A stretch of 64,000 nucleotides of DNA from Hyphomicrobium sp. (GTDB lineage: Bacteria; Pseudomonadota; Alphaproteobacteria; Rhizobiales; Hyphomicrobiaceae), in contig JALHOF010000014.1 in NCBI GenBank assembly GCA_022843145.1, forward strand, positions 51,657 through 115,656. The letters run 5' to 3'. The notes below the pieces were generated by a model that saw nothing but the letters and a program-made list of their open reading frames with translations, was not told where the DNA came from and did no database searches. Both the position numbers and the translations under genes were made by a program. Shown here piece after piece: positions 36,355 to 46,110 of the stretch. How positions within the stretch are numbered: the first letter of the stretch is position 1; every line of letters starts with the position of its first letter.

Positions 36355-36378
36355 GGTGTCCTCCGTGTGTGGGTTTGG

Positions 36379-37584
36379 TCAGGCTATGGGGGTGGGGTTG
36401 TGCGGTGGCCGGGTCCGCGCGAAGCCCCCGGCGGCGTGACGGAAAATTGGGGCGCGCGCGGGCAGCACTGCGACCACCATGGTCCAGAGCGCCGATGTCG
36501 CCGCTGCCGATCGTCGCGCGAGGTGCAAGTCGACCCGCGCATAGAAAACGAGGCTGAAAGCGATGGCAGCCACAATGGCGGATGGCAGGAACAGGCCCAG
36601 TTGGACAGTCGAGGGGAGGGGCGTGAGGGTGAACGCGATCTTGACGGCTTCGAGCACAAACGGATGCGACAGATAGAGCGTGTAGGATGCCTCGCCGACC
36701 AGCACGAGAAAGACCCAGGCACGCAGTTTCACCTCGGGCAGCATCCAAAAGAAGAGGCCGAAGACGCCAAGCGCCGGAATGCCGGACTGGAAAAGGCGGA
36801 GTGCAATGCCGCCGCGCATCGCCGCAAAGCCGATGCTGGCGCACACGAGCAGCAGCGGCGCGAGCCGAACCAGGGTGAGCCGGCCTTCCTTCTGGATGAA
36901 ATAGAACAGCACGCCGAGCAGGAACTCGAACAGAACCGTGTCGCCCCAGAACATCTGGAGTGCGACGGGCAGCACGCTGGAGAGGCTCGCCACCGCGTAG
37001 AGAACGGCGAAGAGCAGCGTGAGCGCCGCCAGTCCCGTCCGGCGCGGCAAAAAGAGCGCGAGGGCGAAGGCGAGATAGAAGAACATCTCATACATGAGTG
37101 TCCAGCCGAGCGAGAGGATCGGGTGGAAGCCGCCCTGCGGCGCGATATGCGGAATGAACAGAAGCGATAGAAACGCATGTTCGACGGAAAACGCCGCTGT
37201 CTCCAGGCGCGCGGGAACCAACAGCGTGGCCGCGATCATCAGCCCGGTAAAGAACCAGTAGAGCGGGACGATGCGCTGGAGCCGCCGGCCGAGAAAGTCG
37301 CGTGATGCGGCGCGCCGGCCGAAGCGCTCGCCAAACGTCCACATCATGATGAAGCCGCTCAGCACGAAGAACAGATCAACGCCGAAGGTCCAGACCGGCA
37401 ATGCGGCAATGCGGGCGACAATGCCCGACGCGTCGAACGCCCGCGCCTCGTACAACGCATGGCCTGTCACGACGAGCAGCGCGGCCAGCGCGCGCAGGAT
37501 CTGCACCGACGGAATGCGGCCGGGTCGCGCGGCGAACTGCGGCCAATACATCTTTTGGGTCAAGGCGACGAGGGTTGGATGCAT
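36379..37584 (-). CDS. Acyltransferase family 3 (OafA/YrhL-like)
   Basis: A 401-aa membrane acyltransferase with about ten spans. The family start is visible: QILRALAALLVVTGHAL carries the conserved His, then FGVDLFFVLSGFIM and an Arg-rich loop before IVPLYWFF. GEASYTLYLSH is near the end. These enzymes O-acetylate or otherwise acylate sugars on the periplasmic side. The ATG at 37584 follows GAGGAGAAGG, deciding the start over the one at 37617. It probably decorates the polysaccharide made here. Confidence 0.92.
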   Translation of the reverse strand: MHPTLVALTQKMYWPQFAARPGRIPSVQILRALAALLVVTGHALYEARAFDASGIVARIAALPVWTFGVDLFFVLSGFIMMWTFGERFGRRAASRDFLGRRLQRIVPLYWFFTGLMIAATLLVPARLETAAFSVEHAFLSLLFIPHIAPQGGFHPILSLGWTLMYEMFFYLAFALALFLPRRTGLAALTLLFAVLYAVASLSSVLPVALQMFWGDTVLFEFLLGVLFYFIQKEGRLTLVRLAPLLLVCASIGFAAMRGGIALRLFQSGIPALGVFGLFFWMLPEVKLRAWVFLVLVGEASYTLYLSHPFVLEAVKIAFTLTPLPSTVQLGLFLPSAIVAAIAFSLVFYARVDLHLARRSAAATSALWTMVVAVLPARAPIFRHAAGGFARTRPPHNPTPIA

Positions 37585-37635
37585 GGCCTTCTCCTCGCAT
37601 CTGGGCGTGAAGGGCAAGCGCGCGTCTGGATTGCT

Positions 37636-39027
37636 TCAATGCGGATTGGGCCGCAGCAGCGCGGTGATCCCCGGCCAGAGACGCAGCGTGCGCCAGAGCG
37701 ATGCCGCCATCAGTCCATTCCACAGTGCGATCGCGACGGTCGTCGCGATGGCCGCGCCGAAAAGGCCGAAATACGTGGCGAGCATCGCGCAGGCCGCGAG
37801 GCCCGCGAGCGTGCTGGCGACGAGGATGCGCGCGGCGCCGCGTTCATTCCCGGTCATCGCCATGACCGTGAGCTGCGAGCCTGCCGCTACGGCGAGGATC
37901 TGTGCCAGAAGCAGCAGCCGCAGCGCGTCCGCGCCGGATTCGAATTCCGCGCCGAACCAGGCCAAGAGCGGCGCGGCGATGACGGCGAGCACCGCCGCGA
38001 TACCGAGACCTGCGCCGAACGACAACACCGCGCCGCGCAGCACCGCGGCGCGCAGATCCTCTCGACGGCCTTCAGCGTCGAGGCGCGCGATCATCGGCGC
38101 GAACAGCGTGTCGATGGCGGTGCGCGGCAAAAGCACCAGGAGAGAAAGGTTGAACACCAGCGCGAAGACGCCCGCGTCCTGGGTGTTGCCGAGAAGGCCC
38201 AGGACGAGGACGCCGGTTTTGTCAAACAGCGCCTCAACCGCGGACACGACGAGCAGCGGCAGGGCGGCGGCCCGCCATACAGCGGCGTCGGATCGCGGCT
38301 GCGCGTCGGTCAACTCTCGCGGGCGGAGGCGGCGGAGGCTGAACGAGGCGGTGGCGAGAGCGAGCACAGAACCGGCTAATGCGATGATGAGAACGGTGTC
38401 TGCGCGGGCCATGCCATACCCGGCCAAAGCGATGGACGCGATGGATACGAACACGATGCCTTCGCGGACGATGCGGATCGGGATCAGGGCCGACATGACG
38501 CCGCCGAACGCGCGCAGCATGGCGCAGCGGACGATCGTCAGTGACCACAGCAGGATCAGAGGCAGCCCGATGAGGAACGCGGCGCGCAACTCAGGCGCGA
38601 GCCAATTGCCGGCCACCACGATCAGGCCCGCGCCGGCGAGCGTCAGCAACACGCTCGTCCCTGCGACGCGGATCTGGGCATAGCGGATGACGCCCGCGAG
38701 AAGCGGCCAGTCGCGCGCCGAGAGGTAAGTCGGGATGAAGCGCAGCAGCGCGATGTTCTGGCCGAGCATGGCGACGTAGGTCGCGACCGACAGCCAGGCG
38801 ATGACATAGGCGTAGACGCCATAGGAGGTCGCGCCGAGGGTGCGCGCAATGGTGATCTGGGTGAGGAAGGCGAGACCGTGACCGGTCAGATAGACGAGGA
38901 ACGCGGCCAGCCCATTGCGCGCGAGCCGGCCCGTGACACCGTCCCCGGTGGCGCGGATCGCGCCGGTGATCGAGCCGCGCATCTGGTTGCGAATCTGGCC
39001 GCGGATCTGGGTCGTGAGCGAAGTCAT
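37636..39027 (-). CDS. Polysaccharide flippase (Wzx/MATE-like)
   Basis: A 463-aa polytopic membrane protein of the oligosaccharide flippase superfamily, with 12 or more spans. TLGATSYGVYAYVIAW near the N-terminus and PMIARLDAEGRREDLRAAV in the middle are characteristic. It moves lipid-linked repeat units across the inner membrane. The ATG overlaps the stop of the Wzz-like gene (ATGA, 39024-39027), implying coupled translation. A longer frame upstream is an antisense artefact. Confidence 0.9.
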   Translation of the reverse strand: MTSLTTQIRGQIRNQMRGSITGAIRATGDGVTGRLARNGLAAFLVYLTGHGLAFLTQITIARTLGATSYGVYAYVIAWLSVATYVAMLGQNIALLRFIPTYLSARDWPLLAGVIRYAQIRVAGTSVLLTLAGAGLIVVAGNWLAPELRAAFLIGLPLILLWSLTIVRCAMLRAFGGVMSALIPIRIVREGIVFVSIASIALAGYGMARADTVLIIALAGSVLALATASFSLRRLRPRELTDAQPRSDAAVWRAAALPLLVVSAVEALFDKTGVLVLGLLGNTQDAGVFALVFNLSLLVLLPRTAIDTLFAPMIARLDAEGRREDLRAAVLRGAVLSFGAGLGIAAVLAVIAAPLLAWFGAEFESGADALRLLLLAQILAVAAGSQLTVMAMTGNERGAARILVASTLAGLAACAMLATYFGLFGAAIATTVAIALWNGLMAASLWRTLRLWPGITALLRPNPH

Positions 39028-41009
39028 GACAGGTAGAGGGCCTTGCGGACGATGTGCACCGCGCGTGCGCCGATGCGCTCGGCGAGGGCGCGGCCGGGGA
39101 TGTGCCGGCTTGCGGAGCGGATCTTGGCGAGCGTGCCTGCAATATTGCGGCGCGGCTGGAGCTGGCGCCCGTGCCGCATCAAGATCTCGACGGCGTCGCC
39201 GAAGTGGTACTGCGCGTGCCGGCGCAACGGTACTTGCGTGACGACGGCCGCCATGATGCCCGCACGTCCGCGCGCGAGCGTGCCCGCGCCGCTCAATGCG
39301 CGCGCCGCGTTCTGTACGACGAGCTTCCGCGTCGTGCCCCATTTGACGACCAGCACGACCTTGTCGGCCAGAGTGGCGAGCAGCTGCGCCTCCGGCCGCC
39401 CGAGCGCGGACGGGCCGTCGATGATGATGACGTCGTAGCGGGCGCGCAGTTCCGTCAGCGCCTTGCGCAACTCGTCGCCTGACAACAGCCGCAGTGGATC
39501 GACGGGCTCGGCGCTCATCGGAAGAACGTCGAAAGCCAGACCATCCGGCCGCAGGATGACGTCTTCGGGCGGCGCGCGCCCGAGTACGAGATCGACGACG
39601 CCGAGCGAAGCGTCGAGCCCCAATTCGCGTAGCACGCCCGGTGTGCGCACATCGAGATCGACGACGAGCACGCGGTTGCCGACGCTGGCGATGGACTGCG
39701 CCATGCTGACGGCGAGCATGGTCTTTGCTTCGCCCGGCTCGCTGCAACTCAACAGCACGACTTCGGGATCGCGCGTCCGGGCAGCAAGTCCGATCGCGGC
39801 CGTCACCGAACGGATGGCTTCGGAATAGGGTGCGAAAGGATTGTTGGTGACGTAACCGACCGGGCCCGATAGGCCGAGGGCTGGAAATTTCGGAACGAGG
39901 CCGATGCACGGCGCGGAGAGCGCGGCGGAGACTTCGCTCGAACTGCGCAGGCCCTGATCGAGCTGTTCCTGCGAAACCGCGAGGAACGACGCACCGACAA
40001 ACAGCAGCACGATGCCGGGGACGATGAACAGGATCGGGTGCAGCGAGCTGCGCTTGGCGGGGACGGACGCGAATGAGACGATGCGAATTTCCGGCGTGAC
40101 CTGCTCATAGCGGCGGCGGGTGTCGGCCTGACGGCGGACGAGTTCGGCCATGAGCTGCGCATCGGCGCGCACCTTGTGCTTGATATTGCGCAAATCGTCG
40201 CCTGCGTTCGGCGGGAAGTGGCTCACGCTTTCGGCGAGACGCCGCTGCAGTTGTCCCTGGTGCGTGTCGAGTTCCTTCGACAGCTCAGCGAGCCGCAGGT
40301 CGAGGCGGTCGATCTCGGCCTGCAGCACACCTTCCTTCGATTTGCGCAGATGATCGCTGTAGAGCACGACGACGCGGTTGGCGATCCGTGCCGCCTCCTC
40401 CGGATCGGCCGACGTGAAGCGGATCGCGAGGACGCTCGACACCAAAAGTTGCGTGACGCCGACATTCTTCTCGAATTCCTCGAGCGCGAGATCCTGATGC
40501 GCGGCGGCGGGTGCGGAGATCGTCGGCGATGCAGCCGGCGGGGCAAGCAGCGGAGCCGGGTGCAGGGCGTGATCCTGGGAAGAGCCGCCCGAGTTCGATG
40601 CTTCGTGGACCGCGCGCAGGAAGTCGCGCGCCTTGAGCTTGACCATGTGCGTGTCGACGGTCATCTGGCCGGCGCGCGGCTCGCTGAGTGCCGGGCGGTC
40701 GCCTTGCACGGTCGCGGGCGGCAGGATTTCGATTTGCGCCATCGCCGTGTACCGCGGCGGGAACAACAGGGCGGCGACGGCGAGAAGCGCTGTCCCCGCG
40801 CCGACGATCGTCGCGATCATGCGGCTGCGGCGGCGCAGGATGTCGAGCAGCGGGCGGACGCCATGTTCATGGGCCGTAGCGTCCGGAGCGCGGAATTCCG
40901 TCGCGCTGTCCGCCGCCGGGCGGATGTCGCGCGGGAACGGCGTCGTGCTGCCGCGCTCCAGCCGTTCGAGCTTGTACTGCACGGCCGTCTGATCGCCCAT
41001 TATCGACAT
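39024..41009 (-). CDS. Wzz-type chain-length regulator fused to tyrosine-kinase-like ATPase
   Basis: A 661-aa polysaccharide co-polymerase. A Wzz domain lies between spans at residues 64-83 and 325-345, with a coiled-coil part at about 225-305. The cytoplasmic BY-kinase-like part follows. Walker A is SEPGEAKT (423-430), with Ala428 where a Gly is usual. Walker A' is VLVVDLDVRTP, and Walker B VIIIDGP. The C-terminus (HIVRKALYLS) has one tyrosine, not the usual Tyr cluster, so classic autophosphorylation may be absent. It is coupled to the flippase gene. Confidence 0.88.
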   Translation of the reverse strand: MSIMGDQTAVQYKLERLERGSTTPFPRDIRPAADSATEFRAPDATAHEHGVRPLLDILRRRSRMIATIVGAGTALLAVAALLFPPRYTAMAQIEILPPATVQGDRPALSEPRAGQMTVDTHMVKLKARDFLRAVHEASNSGGSSQDHALHPAPLLAPPAASPTISAPAAAHQDLALEEFEKNVGVTQLLVSSVLAIRFTSADPEEAARIANRVVVLYSDHLRKSKEGVLQAEIDRLDLRLAELSKELDTHQGQLQRRLAESVSHFPPNAGDDLRNIKHKVRADAQLMAELVRRQADTRRRYEQVTPEIRIVSFASVPAKRSSLHPILFIVPGIVLLFVGASFLAVSQEQLDQGLRSSSEVSAALSAPCIGLVPKFPALGLSGPVGYVTNNPFAPYSEAIRSVTAAIGLAARTRDPEVVLLSCSEPGEAKTMLAVSMAQSIASVGNRVLVVDLDVRTPGVLRELGLDASLGVVDLVLGRAPPEDVILRPDGLAFDVLPMSAEPVDPLRLLSGDELRKALTELRARYDVIIIDGPSALGRPEAQLLATLADKVVLVVKWGTTRKLVVQNAARALSGAGTLARGRAGIMAAVVTQVPLRRHAQYHFGDAVEILMRHGRQLQPRRNIAGTLAKIRSASRHIPGRALAERIGARAVHIVRKALYLS

Positions 41010-41016
41010 TTGTCCG

Positions 41017-42225
41017 TCACTCCTTCGGGCCGGCGCTGGCGGGACACATCCAGGCGTCGACGTAGCGGTCGACGGTCAGGTCGAGATTAAAGTCGCTGCG
41101 AACACGATCGAGTGCGCGGGCCGCGTAGACCTTGGCCAGCGCTGGATCGTCGAGAAGTGCGAGGATGGCGTCAGCGAGCGCGTGCGGCTGCCGGGGTGGC
41201 ACGACGAGGCCGCTCGAGCCGTGCGCGACGACGTCGGTGCAGCCAGGCATGTCGGTCGTCACGATCGGCACGGCCGCCAGCGCCGCCTCGAGCAGAACGC
41301 GGGGTATGCCCTCGGACAGCTCGGTGGGGAACGCGAAGACATTGGCGATGCGGAGTAGCGCAGGGATGTCGCGGCGCTGGCCGAGAGCCGTGACGTAAGG
41401 CGCGTGACGATCGATCTCGTGTTGCGCGATGGCGAGGCGGCCTTCGGTCTCACGCGCGCCGGCGAGAAGGAAGCGTACGTCCGGACGGGTGGCGTGGACG
41501 ATGCGGGCGGCGTCGAGCAACGCCGCGATGCCTTTCGCGCGCGACAGTCGCGACACGGTGATGACAATGGGCGCATCGCCGAGGCCGAGGCTGCGGCGGA
41601 GGTCCGCCGGCGATGGCCCCGACATCGCGGTGGCTGAGAAGCGGTCGGGCTCGACGCCGGAGCCTGGTATGAGCCGGCTTCCTGCGCGGCCGATCAGGCG
41701 AGCGCGGGCGAACACGTCCTGGTCGTTGCGGTTCTGGAACACTGTGAGGGCGGTCCAGGGCAGCGTAGCGGCATGCGCGAGCTTGAACGCGGGCCTGAGG
41801 GCATACGCGAGCGCAGACCGCGACGAGAACACCCAGCCGAGGCCGTTGATGGTGCGAACGACGCGCGCGGAGGGCATGTGGCGCGCGGCGAGGGGCACCA
41901 GGATGGCTGGCTTGGTGTCGAACGTCTGGATCACGTCGGGCCGTACCGCGGCGATGATGGCGGCGAGACTTTGATAGGCGCGCCAGTCGGCGACCGGGTC
42001 GATGAAGCGGCTGTAGTCATAGGGGTGATAAGGAATGCCGCTCGCCGCGAACGCCGCCTCGCCGCCGGTGCCTGCGGCGGCGACATCGAAACCACGAACG
42101 GCGAGTGCCTGGAGAAACGGGATGCGCAACTCGTGGCCCTCGCCGCCGACGACGAGCACGCGCACGGGCCGGCCATCGATGCGGGGCGGCGGCGCGATGT
42201 CGAGGCGTGTGGCGGCAACCGGCAT
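41017..42225 (-). CDS. Glycosyltransferase family 4
   Basis: A 402-aa GT-B glycosyltransferase. The N-terminal domain starts VRVLVVGGEGHELRIPFLQAL and has TFDTKPAILVPLAAR and VRTINGLGWVF. The C-terminal domain has the donor-binding VSRLSRAKGI and ELSEGIPRVLLEAALAAVPIV, the E-x7-E pattern. LAARHMP and NGLGWVF resemble transferases acting on undecaprenyl-linked sugars. The ATG at 42225 is preferred to a start at 42291 that would overlap the exporter gene. It is the only GT-B enzyme in the cluster. Confidence 0.9.
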   Translation of the reverse strand: MPVAATRLDIAPPPRIDGRPVRVLVVGGEGHELRIPFLQALAVRGFDVAAAGTGGEAAFAASGIPYHPYDYSRFIDPVADWRAYQSLAAIIAAVRPDVIQTFDTKPAILVPLAARHMPSARVVRTINGLGWVFSSRSALAYALRPAFKLAHAATLPWTALTVFQNRNDQDVFARARLIGRAGSRLIPGSGVEPDRFSATAMSGPSPADLRRSLGLGDAPIVITVSRLSRAKGIAALLDAARIVHATRPDVRFLLAGARETEGRLAIAQHEIDRHAPYVTALGQRRDIPALLRIANVFAFPTELSEGIPRVLLEAALAAVPIVTTDMPGCTDVVAHGSSGLVVPPRQPHALADAILALLDDPALAKVYAARALDRVRSDFNLDLTVDRYVDAWMCPASAGPKE

Positions 42226-42244
42226 GGTCGGTTCTTCGCTACTG

Positions 42245-43570
42245 TTAAGACGGGGGATGTGACGACCGGGGAGGCGAGATGCGCGGTGCATCCGGGGCGA
42301 GCAGCGCGATATCGACGACGTCGCCGGGCAGCAATTCGAAAGACTCGCTCTCGATCGAGCGCGTGATACCGCCCGCTCCGCGCCGATGCACGATGAAGCT
42401 CGGCGCTGTCTCCTGTTGGCCGGTTGCGATGGTGCTGTTGCCGGCGGCGAAGTGAATTTTCTCGACGACGCTGCGCAGCTTGGCCTGGATTTCGCCGAGG
42501 CGCACGGTTGCGGTTTCGAGTTCGAGGTAGAGCGCGATCATGCGGTCGGCGGTGAGCTTGTACTTCTGCAACGTGCGCTCGGACATCAGCCGCTTGACCT
42601 CGCCGAGCTTGGCGTTGGCTTGCAGGATGCGGGTCGACGAGAACAGCACGGCGCGGCGCGCATCGGCGAAGCGCTGCGGATTGACGACGCCCTTCTCCTT
42701 GAGCGTGGTGAGATTGCGCAGCTCGGCGAGATCAGCCTCATAGGCTTTCTCTTCTGCTGCGACCTGGGTGGAGGTCACTTTGATCTCGTCGTCGAGCTGC
42801 GCGATGATGGCGTCGACGGCGGCGTGTTCGCGGCGATCGTTGGCTCGGCGACTGTCGAGCTGCTGGGCGGCGAGATCGACGATGGAGGAAACGTTGTCGC
42901 GCGAGACCGGCGCGCTCGGGGGGATCGCGGCAATCACGGCGTCACGGTTCTCGCCGCGTGCACCCAATTCGATGCTGATACGCCAGACGCGCGCGCGTTC
43001 CTTGGCGAATTCGAGCCACAACGCTTCCTGCTCGCCCTTGAAGTCGAGGGAGCGCAGCGCCAGCTCGCCGCGATCGCCGCGCAGAATGGCGTAACCGCCG
43101 GCCAGCGCCACGGCCTCGCGGATCGCCATCGGGCCGCGATAGGGGTACTCGCCGGATTTGACGACATCGCCCTTGACGTAGATCGGACGATAGCTCGCGA
43201 TGCCGACGTGAATGTCATCGAACTCGGGCGGGATGGCGCCGCCCCCGTCGAGGTTGCGCAGCGATACGCCGCGTCCGCCGATCGACGATTTTACCAGGAC
43301 GCGCAACTCGTGCAGCGTCAGGCCCGATGCGGTGATGGTGCCGAGGCCGGGGAACGAGATGGTGCCATCGAGTTCGATCGCGACCCGGCGCGTCAGATCG
43401 GGCACTCCACGGACGGCGATGTCGATCGTATCGCCGGGTCCGGTGCGATAGACCGCGCGCGGTTCGGGCGTGTCGGCGGCGCGGGCCGGCATGGGGACGG
43501 CGATTGAGCCGGCGATTGACAGGATGGCGGCGAGGGCGATGGACATGAGGCGAGGGCTGACTGAAGACAT
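42245..43570 (-). CDS. Polysaccharide export protein (Wza/ExoF-like)
   Basis: A 441-aa exported protein. Signal peptide (about residues 1-32) ends ARA-ADTPEP without a lipoprotein Cys. The Poly_export domain starts YRTGPGDTIDIAV, followed by a SLBB-like part (PIYVKGDVVKSGEYPYRG, IREAVALAGGY). The second half is a long coiled coil (about 260-380), like ExoF of rhizobia. It ends with another beta domain, LLPGDVVDIALL. The ATG at 43570 sits behind GGAGGACAC. It would form the periplasmic/outer-membrane export path; no cognate Wzb phosphatase is present. Confidence 0.88.
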   Translation of the reverse strand: MSSVSPRLMSIALAAILSIAGSIAVPMPARAADTPEPRAVYRTGPGDTIDIAVRGVPDLTRRVAIELDGTISFPGLGTITASGLTLHELRVLVKSSIGGRGVSLRNLDGGGAIPPEFDDIHVGIASYRPIYVKGDVVKSGEYPYRGPMAIREAVALAGGYAILRGDRGELALRSLDFKGEQEALWLEFAKERARVWRISIELGARGENRDAVIAAIPPSAPVSRDNVSSIVDLAAQQLDSRRANDRREHAAVDAIIAQLDDEIKVTSTQVAAEEKAYEADLAELRNLTTLKEKGVVNPQRFADARRAVLFSSTRILQANAKLGEVKRLMSERTLQKYKLTADRMIALYLELETATVRLGEIQAKLRSVVEKIHFAAGNSTIATGQQETAPSFIVHRRGAGGITRSIESESFELLPGDVVDIALLAPDAPRISPPRSSHPPS

Positions 43571-43617
43571 GTGTCCTCCATTGCGTCGGACGTGATGACC
43601 CAGATGGCGTGGTGCGT

Positions 43618-44898
43618 TCAGTCGGGTCTGCCCGCTGCGAGGCTGGGTGTCGTGTCGGCGACGAAGCTCGAAACCGGCCACCCGGCCTGGCCCCAGTTGC
43701 TGGCGAAGATCACTTGCGATCCGTCGGGCGAGGGCGAGGCGTGGCTCTCGGCGATGTAGTCGTGATCGACCGCGTGGGTGTGCGCGATGCGCCGGAACAT
43801 GCCGCCGCCGTCGATGGAGAGCGCGACGATCTCGCCGTAGAATGGCGACGGATAGCCCATGGCGAGCGTGTGGCCGTGGGAGCCCTGATAGGTGACATAG
43901 ACCCAACCGGGTTGCCGGATGTTGCGCGCGGAGACGTGGCTCGCGTTGCCATAGGCGGCGAGCACGGTGACTGCGCCATCTTCGAGGCGGCGCTTGATGA
44001 CGTGGTACTTGTCGGGGGCCGATTTGCTGATGCCGACATAGACGTCGCGGCCATCGGCATCGAGCGTCATGTCGCCATGTCCGGGCCGGTGATGTTCCGG
44101 CCAGTGCTGGACGAGCTGGCCGTCGCGCGTGAACACGTAGGCCGGTTCCTGTCCATCGGAGGTGAGCTGGGTGACGTAGACGAACCGCCCGGACGGCGAG
44201 ATCGTGGCGTAGTGGTTGTCGCCGGTCAGCGGCCGCAGGGGGATGTCGGCCTCCTTGCGGCCGATGTCGAGATCGAGCGCGAAGGCGACCGGCTCAGATC
44301 GCGGATCGAGCGCGCGCAACACGATCCAGCGACCATCGAGCGACGGGTTGCCCTTGTAGGGCCCGAACGCGAGATTACTGTAGGGGCCGGCGTCGAACAC
44401 GGATTGCCAGGCGTTGCTGCGCGGTGTCCACGATGCGACGCCGCCACTGTGCACGCAGATCATCTGCTCGGCGCGCACCGGATGCCATTTGCAGTCCTGG
44501 TCGGCGCTGACGCGGCGCACAAACAACGGTTGAAAAGTGCGGCCGTCGAGAAAGCAGATATCGGCGCAACCCTTGTCGATCAGCAAAAGGCTCTGATCGG
44601 CGTTCCATGCTTGCGTGCTCGAATAGCGATGGCGGCAGGCGTCGCGGGCGCAGACGATGCGCGGGGCGAGCGCTCGGCCGGGCTCGGTGACGCGGCGAAC
44701 CGCCGTGTCGAAGATTGGGTCCATGTAGCGCGTGCCGAGGGCGGGCAGCGGCATGGACGGTGTCGCGATCAGCCGCGCGGACGTGATTTGCTCGTGCGCA
44801 TCGTGCGCGATCCCGGCCGGAATGAGCACGAGCGCGACGATGGCTGCGGCGACGCCACAGTAGCGCACGGTCAATCGCGGCCTTGCCGGAAAGAGCAT
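43618..44898 (-). CDS. Beta-propeller-like exported protein of the EPS cluster
   Basis: A 426-aa protein with an N-terminal hydrophobic anchor or signal (YCGVAAAIVALVLIPAGIAH) and a series of repeated strands resembling WD40/TolB-like propellers: NADQSLLLIDKG, SLDGRWIVLRALD, ISPSGRFVYVTQL, DADGRDVYVGIS and PSPDGSQVIFASN. Four early cysteines could form disulfides. It starts one base after the DegT-family stop, so it is coupled. No enzymatic motif seen. It may bind or sense the polymer; that is inference. Confidence 0.75.
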   Translation of the reverse strand: MLFPARPRLTVRYCGVAAAIVALVLIPAGIAHDAHEQITSARLIATPSMPLPALGTRYMDPIFDTAVRRVTEPGRALAPRIVCARDACRHRYSSTQAWNADQSLLLIDKGCADICFLDGRTFQPLFVRRVSADQDCKWHPVRAEQMICVHSGGVASWTPRSNAWQSVFDAGPYSNLAFGPYKGNPSLDGRWIVLRALDPRSEPVAFALDLDIGRKEADIPLRPLTGDNHYATISPSGRFVYVTQLTSDGQEPAYVFTRDGQLVQHWPEHHRPGHGDMTLDADGRDVYVGISKSAPDKYHVIKRRLEDGAVTVLAAYGNASHVSARNIRQPGWVYVTYQGSHGHTLAMGYPSPFYGEIVALSIDGGGMFRRIAHTHAVDHDYIAESHASPSPDGSQVIFASNWGQAGWPVSSFVADTTPSLAAGRPD

Positions 44899-44899
44899 G

Positions 44900-46078
44900 T
44901 CACGCCTCGACCAACGGGCGCGCAATCGCGGCGGCGGCATCGGCCACCAGCGCGCTGATGGCGTCGACGTCGCTGTCGTCGAGCAGCGGGTGCAACGGCA
45001 AGGTGACCTCGCGCGCGGCAATGTCGGTCGTCATGGCGAGCGAGGCGGGATCGGGACAGCGGCTGGCGTACTGGGTGAAGAGGTGGGCGGGGGGATAGTG
45101 GACGCTGGTTTGCACGCCGCGATCGAGCAAATGCTTGCGGAAGGCCGGACGCGAGGCGGCATCGTCGAGGACAGCCGGGAAGATGTGATGGCCGCTATCG
45201 TCGATACGGTCTGCGAACGGGATCGAGATGCCGGGTATGTCCGCGAGCCGGTCGCGATAGCGCATCGTGGCGTCACGACGGCGCGCGTTCGACCGGGCAA
45301 GCTTGCCGAGTTGGATCAGGCCGAGCGCGGCGGTCAGCTCCGTGCCGCGATAATTGTAGCCGAGATCGACGACGTCATAGTCGACGGCTCGGCCCGAGGC
45401 ACGATCCCAACTTGTCTTGGTCATACCGTGCGAGCGGCATCGCCGGGCCACTTCGGCGATGCGGGCGTCGTCGGTGACGATCATGCCACCCTCGCCGGTC
45501 ACGAGGTTCTTGTTTGCGAAGAAGCTGAAGCATCCCACGTTGCCGATGGTGCCGAGCTTGCGGCCGTGCAACCGCACATCGCTGCCGACGTCGTAGCTGG
45601 CGCCGATAGCGTGGCAAGCGTCCTCGACGACGGCCAGTCCGTGCCGCCCGGCGAGCGCCATCAGGCGGTCCATGTCAGCGGCATAGCCCGCGAGATGCAC
45701 GCACACGATCGCGGCCGTGCGCGGCGTGATCTTCCGTTCGAGATTGTCGATCGACAGGTTGAGATCGTGCGGGCCGTTGATGTCGACGAAGACCGGGGTT
45801 GCGCCTTGATAGAGGACGGCATTGACCGAGGCGACGAACGTGTAGCTCGGCACCAGCACTTCGTCGCCAGGACCGACGTCGCACGCCTTAAGCGCGAGAT
45901 GCAGTGCGGCCGTGCAGTTCGAGACGGCGACGGCGTGTCGGACGCCGAAGCGTTCGGCGAAGAGAGCCTCGAACTCTTCGGTGCGCGGGCCGAGCGAGAG
46001 CCACTTGCTGCGCACGACGTCGGCGACCGCCTGCGCCTCTTCCTCGCCCATGTCGATGTCCGACAGCAGGTACTTCAT
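44900..46078 (-). CDS. DegT/DnrJ/EryC1-family sugar aminotransferase
   Basis: A 392-aa PLP enzyme that aminates keto sugars. VSNCTAALHLALKA near residue 52, PSYTFVASVNAV, VEDACHAIGA, the PLP-lysine block CFSFFANKNLVTGEGGMIV (Lys in NKN) and LGYNYRGTELTAALGL are all family hallmarks. The ATG at 46078 sits behind GGAGGACACC. It implies that the repeat unit contains an amino-deoxy sugar. Confidence 0.93.
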   Translation of the reverse strand: MKYLLSDIDMGEEEAQAVADVVRSKWLSLGPRTEEFEALFAERFGVRHAVAVSNCTAALHLALKACDVGPGDEVLVPSYTFVASVNAVLYQGATPVFVDINGPHDLNLSIDNLERKITPRTAAIVCVHLAGYAADMDRLMALAGRHGLAVVEDACHAIGASYDVGSDVRLHGRKLGTIGNVGCFSFFANKNLVTGEGGMIVTDDARIAEVARRCRSHGMTKTSWDRASGRAVDYDVVDLGYNYRGTELTAALGLIQLGKLARSNARRRDATMRYRDRLADIPGISIPFADRIDDSGHHIFPAVLDDAASRPAFRKHLLDRGVQTSVHYPPAHLFTQYASRCPDPASLAMTTDIAAREVTLPLHPLLDDSDVDAISALVADAAAAIARPLVEA

Positions 46079-46110
46079 GGTGTCCTCCGGAGTGCGCGGC
46101 GTGACCTGGA

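Noticed and set aside
35320..37170. A 616-codon plus-strand ORF opposite the SDR and acyltransferase genes
   Set aside because: It is rich in Arg, Glu, Asp and His with no motif, and overlaps two genes with clear catalytic motifs.
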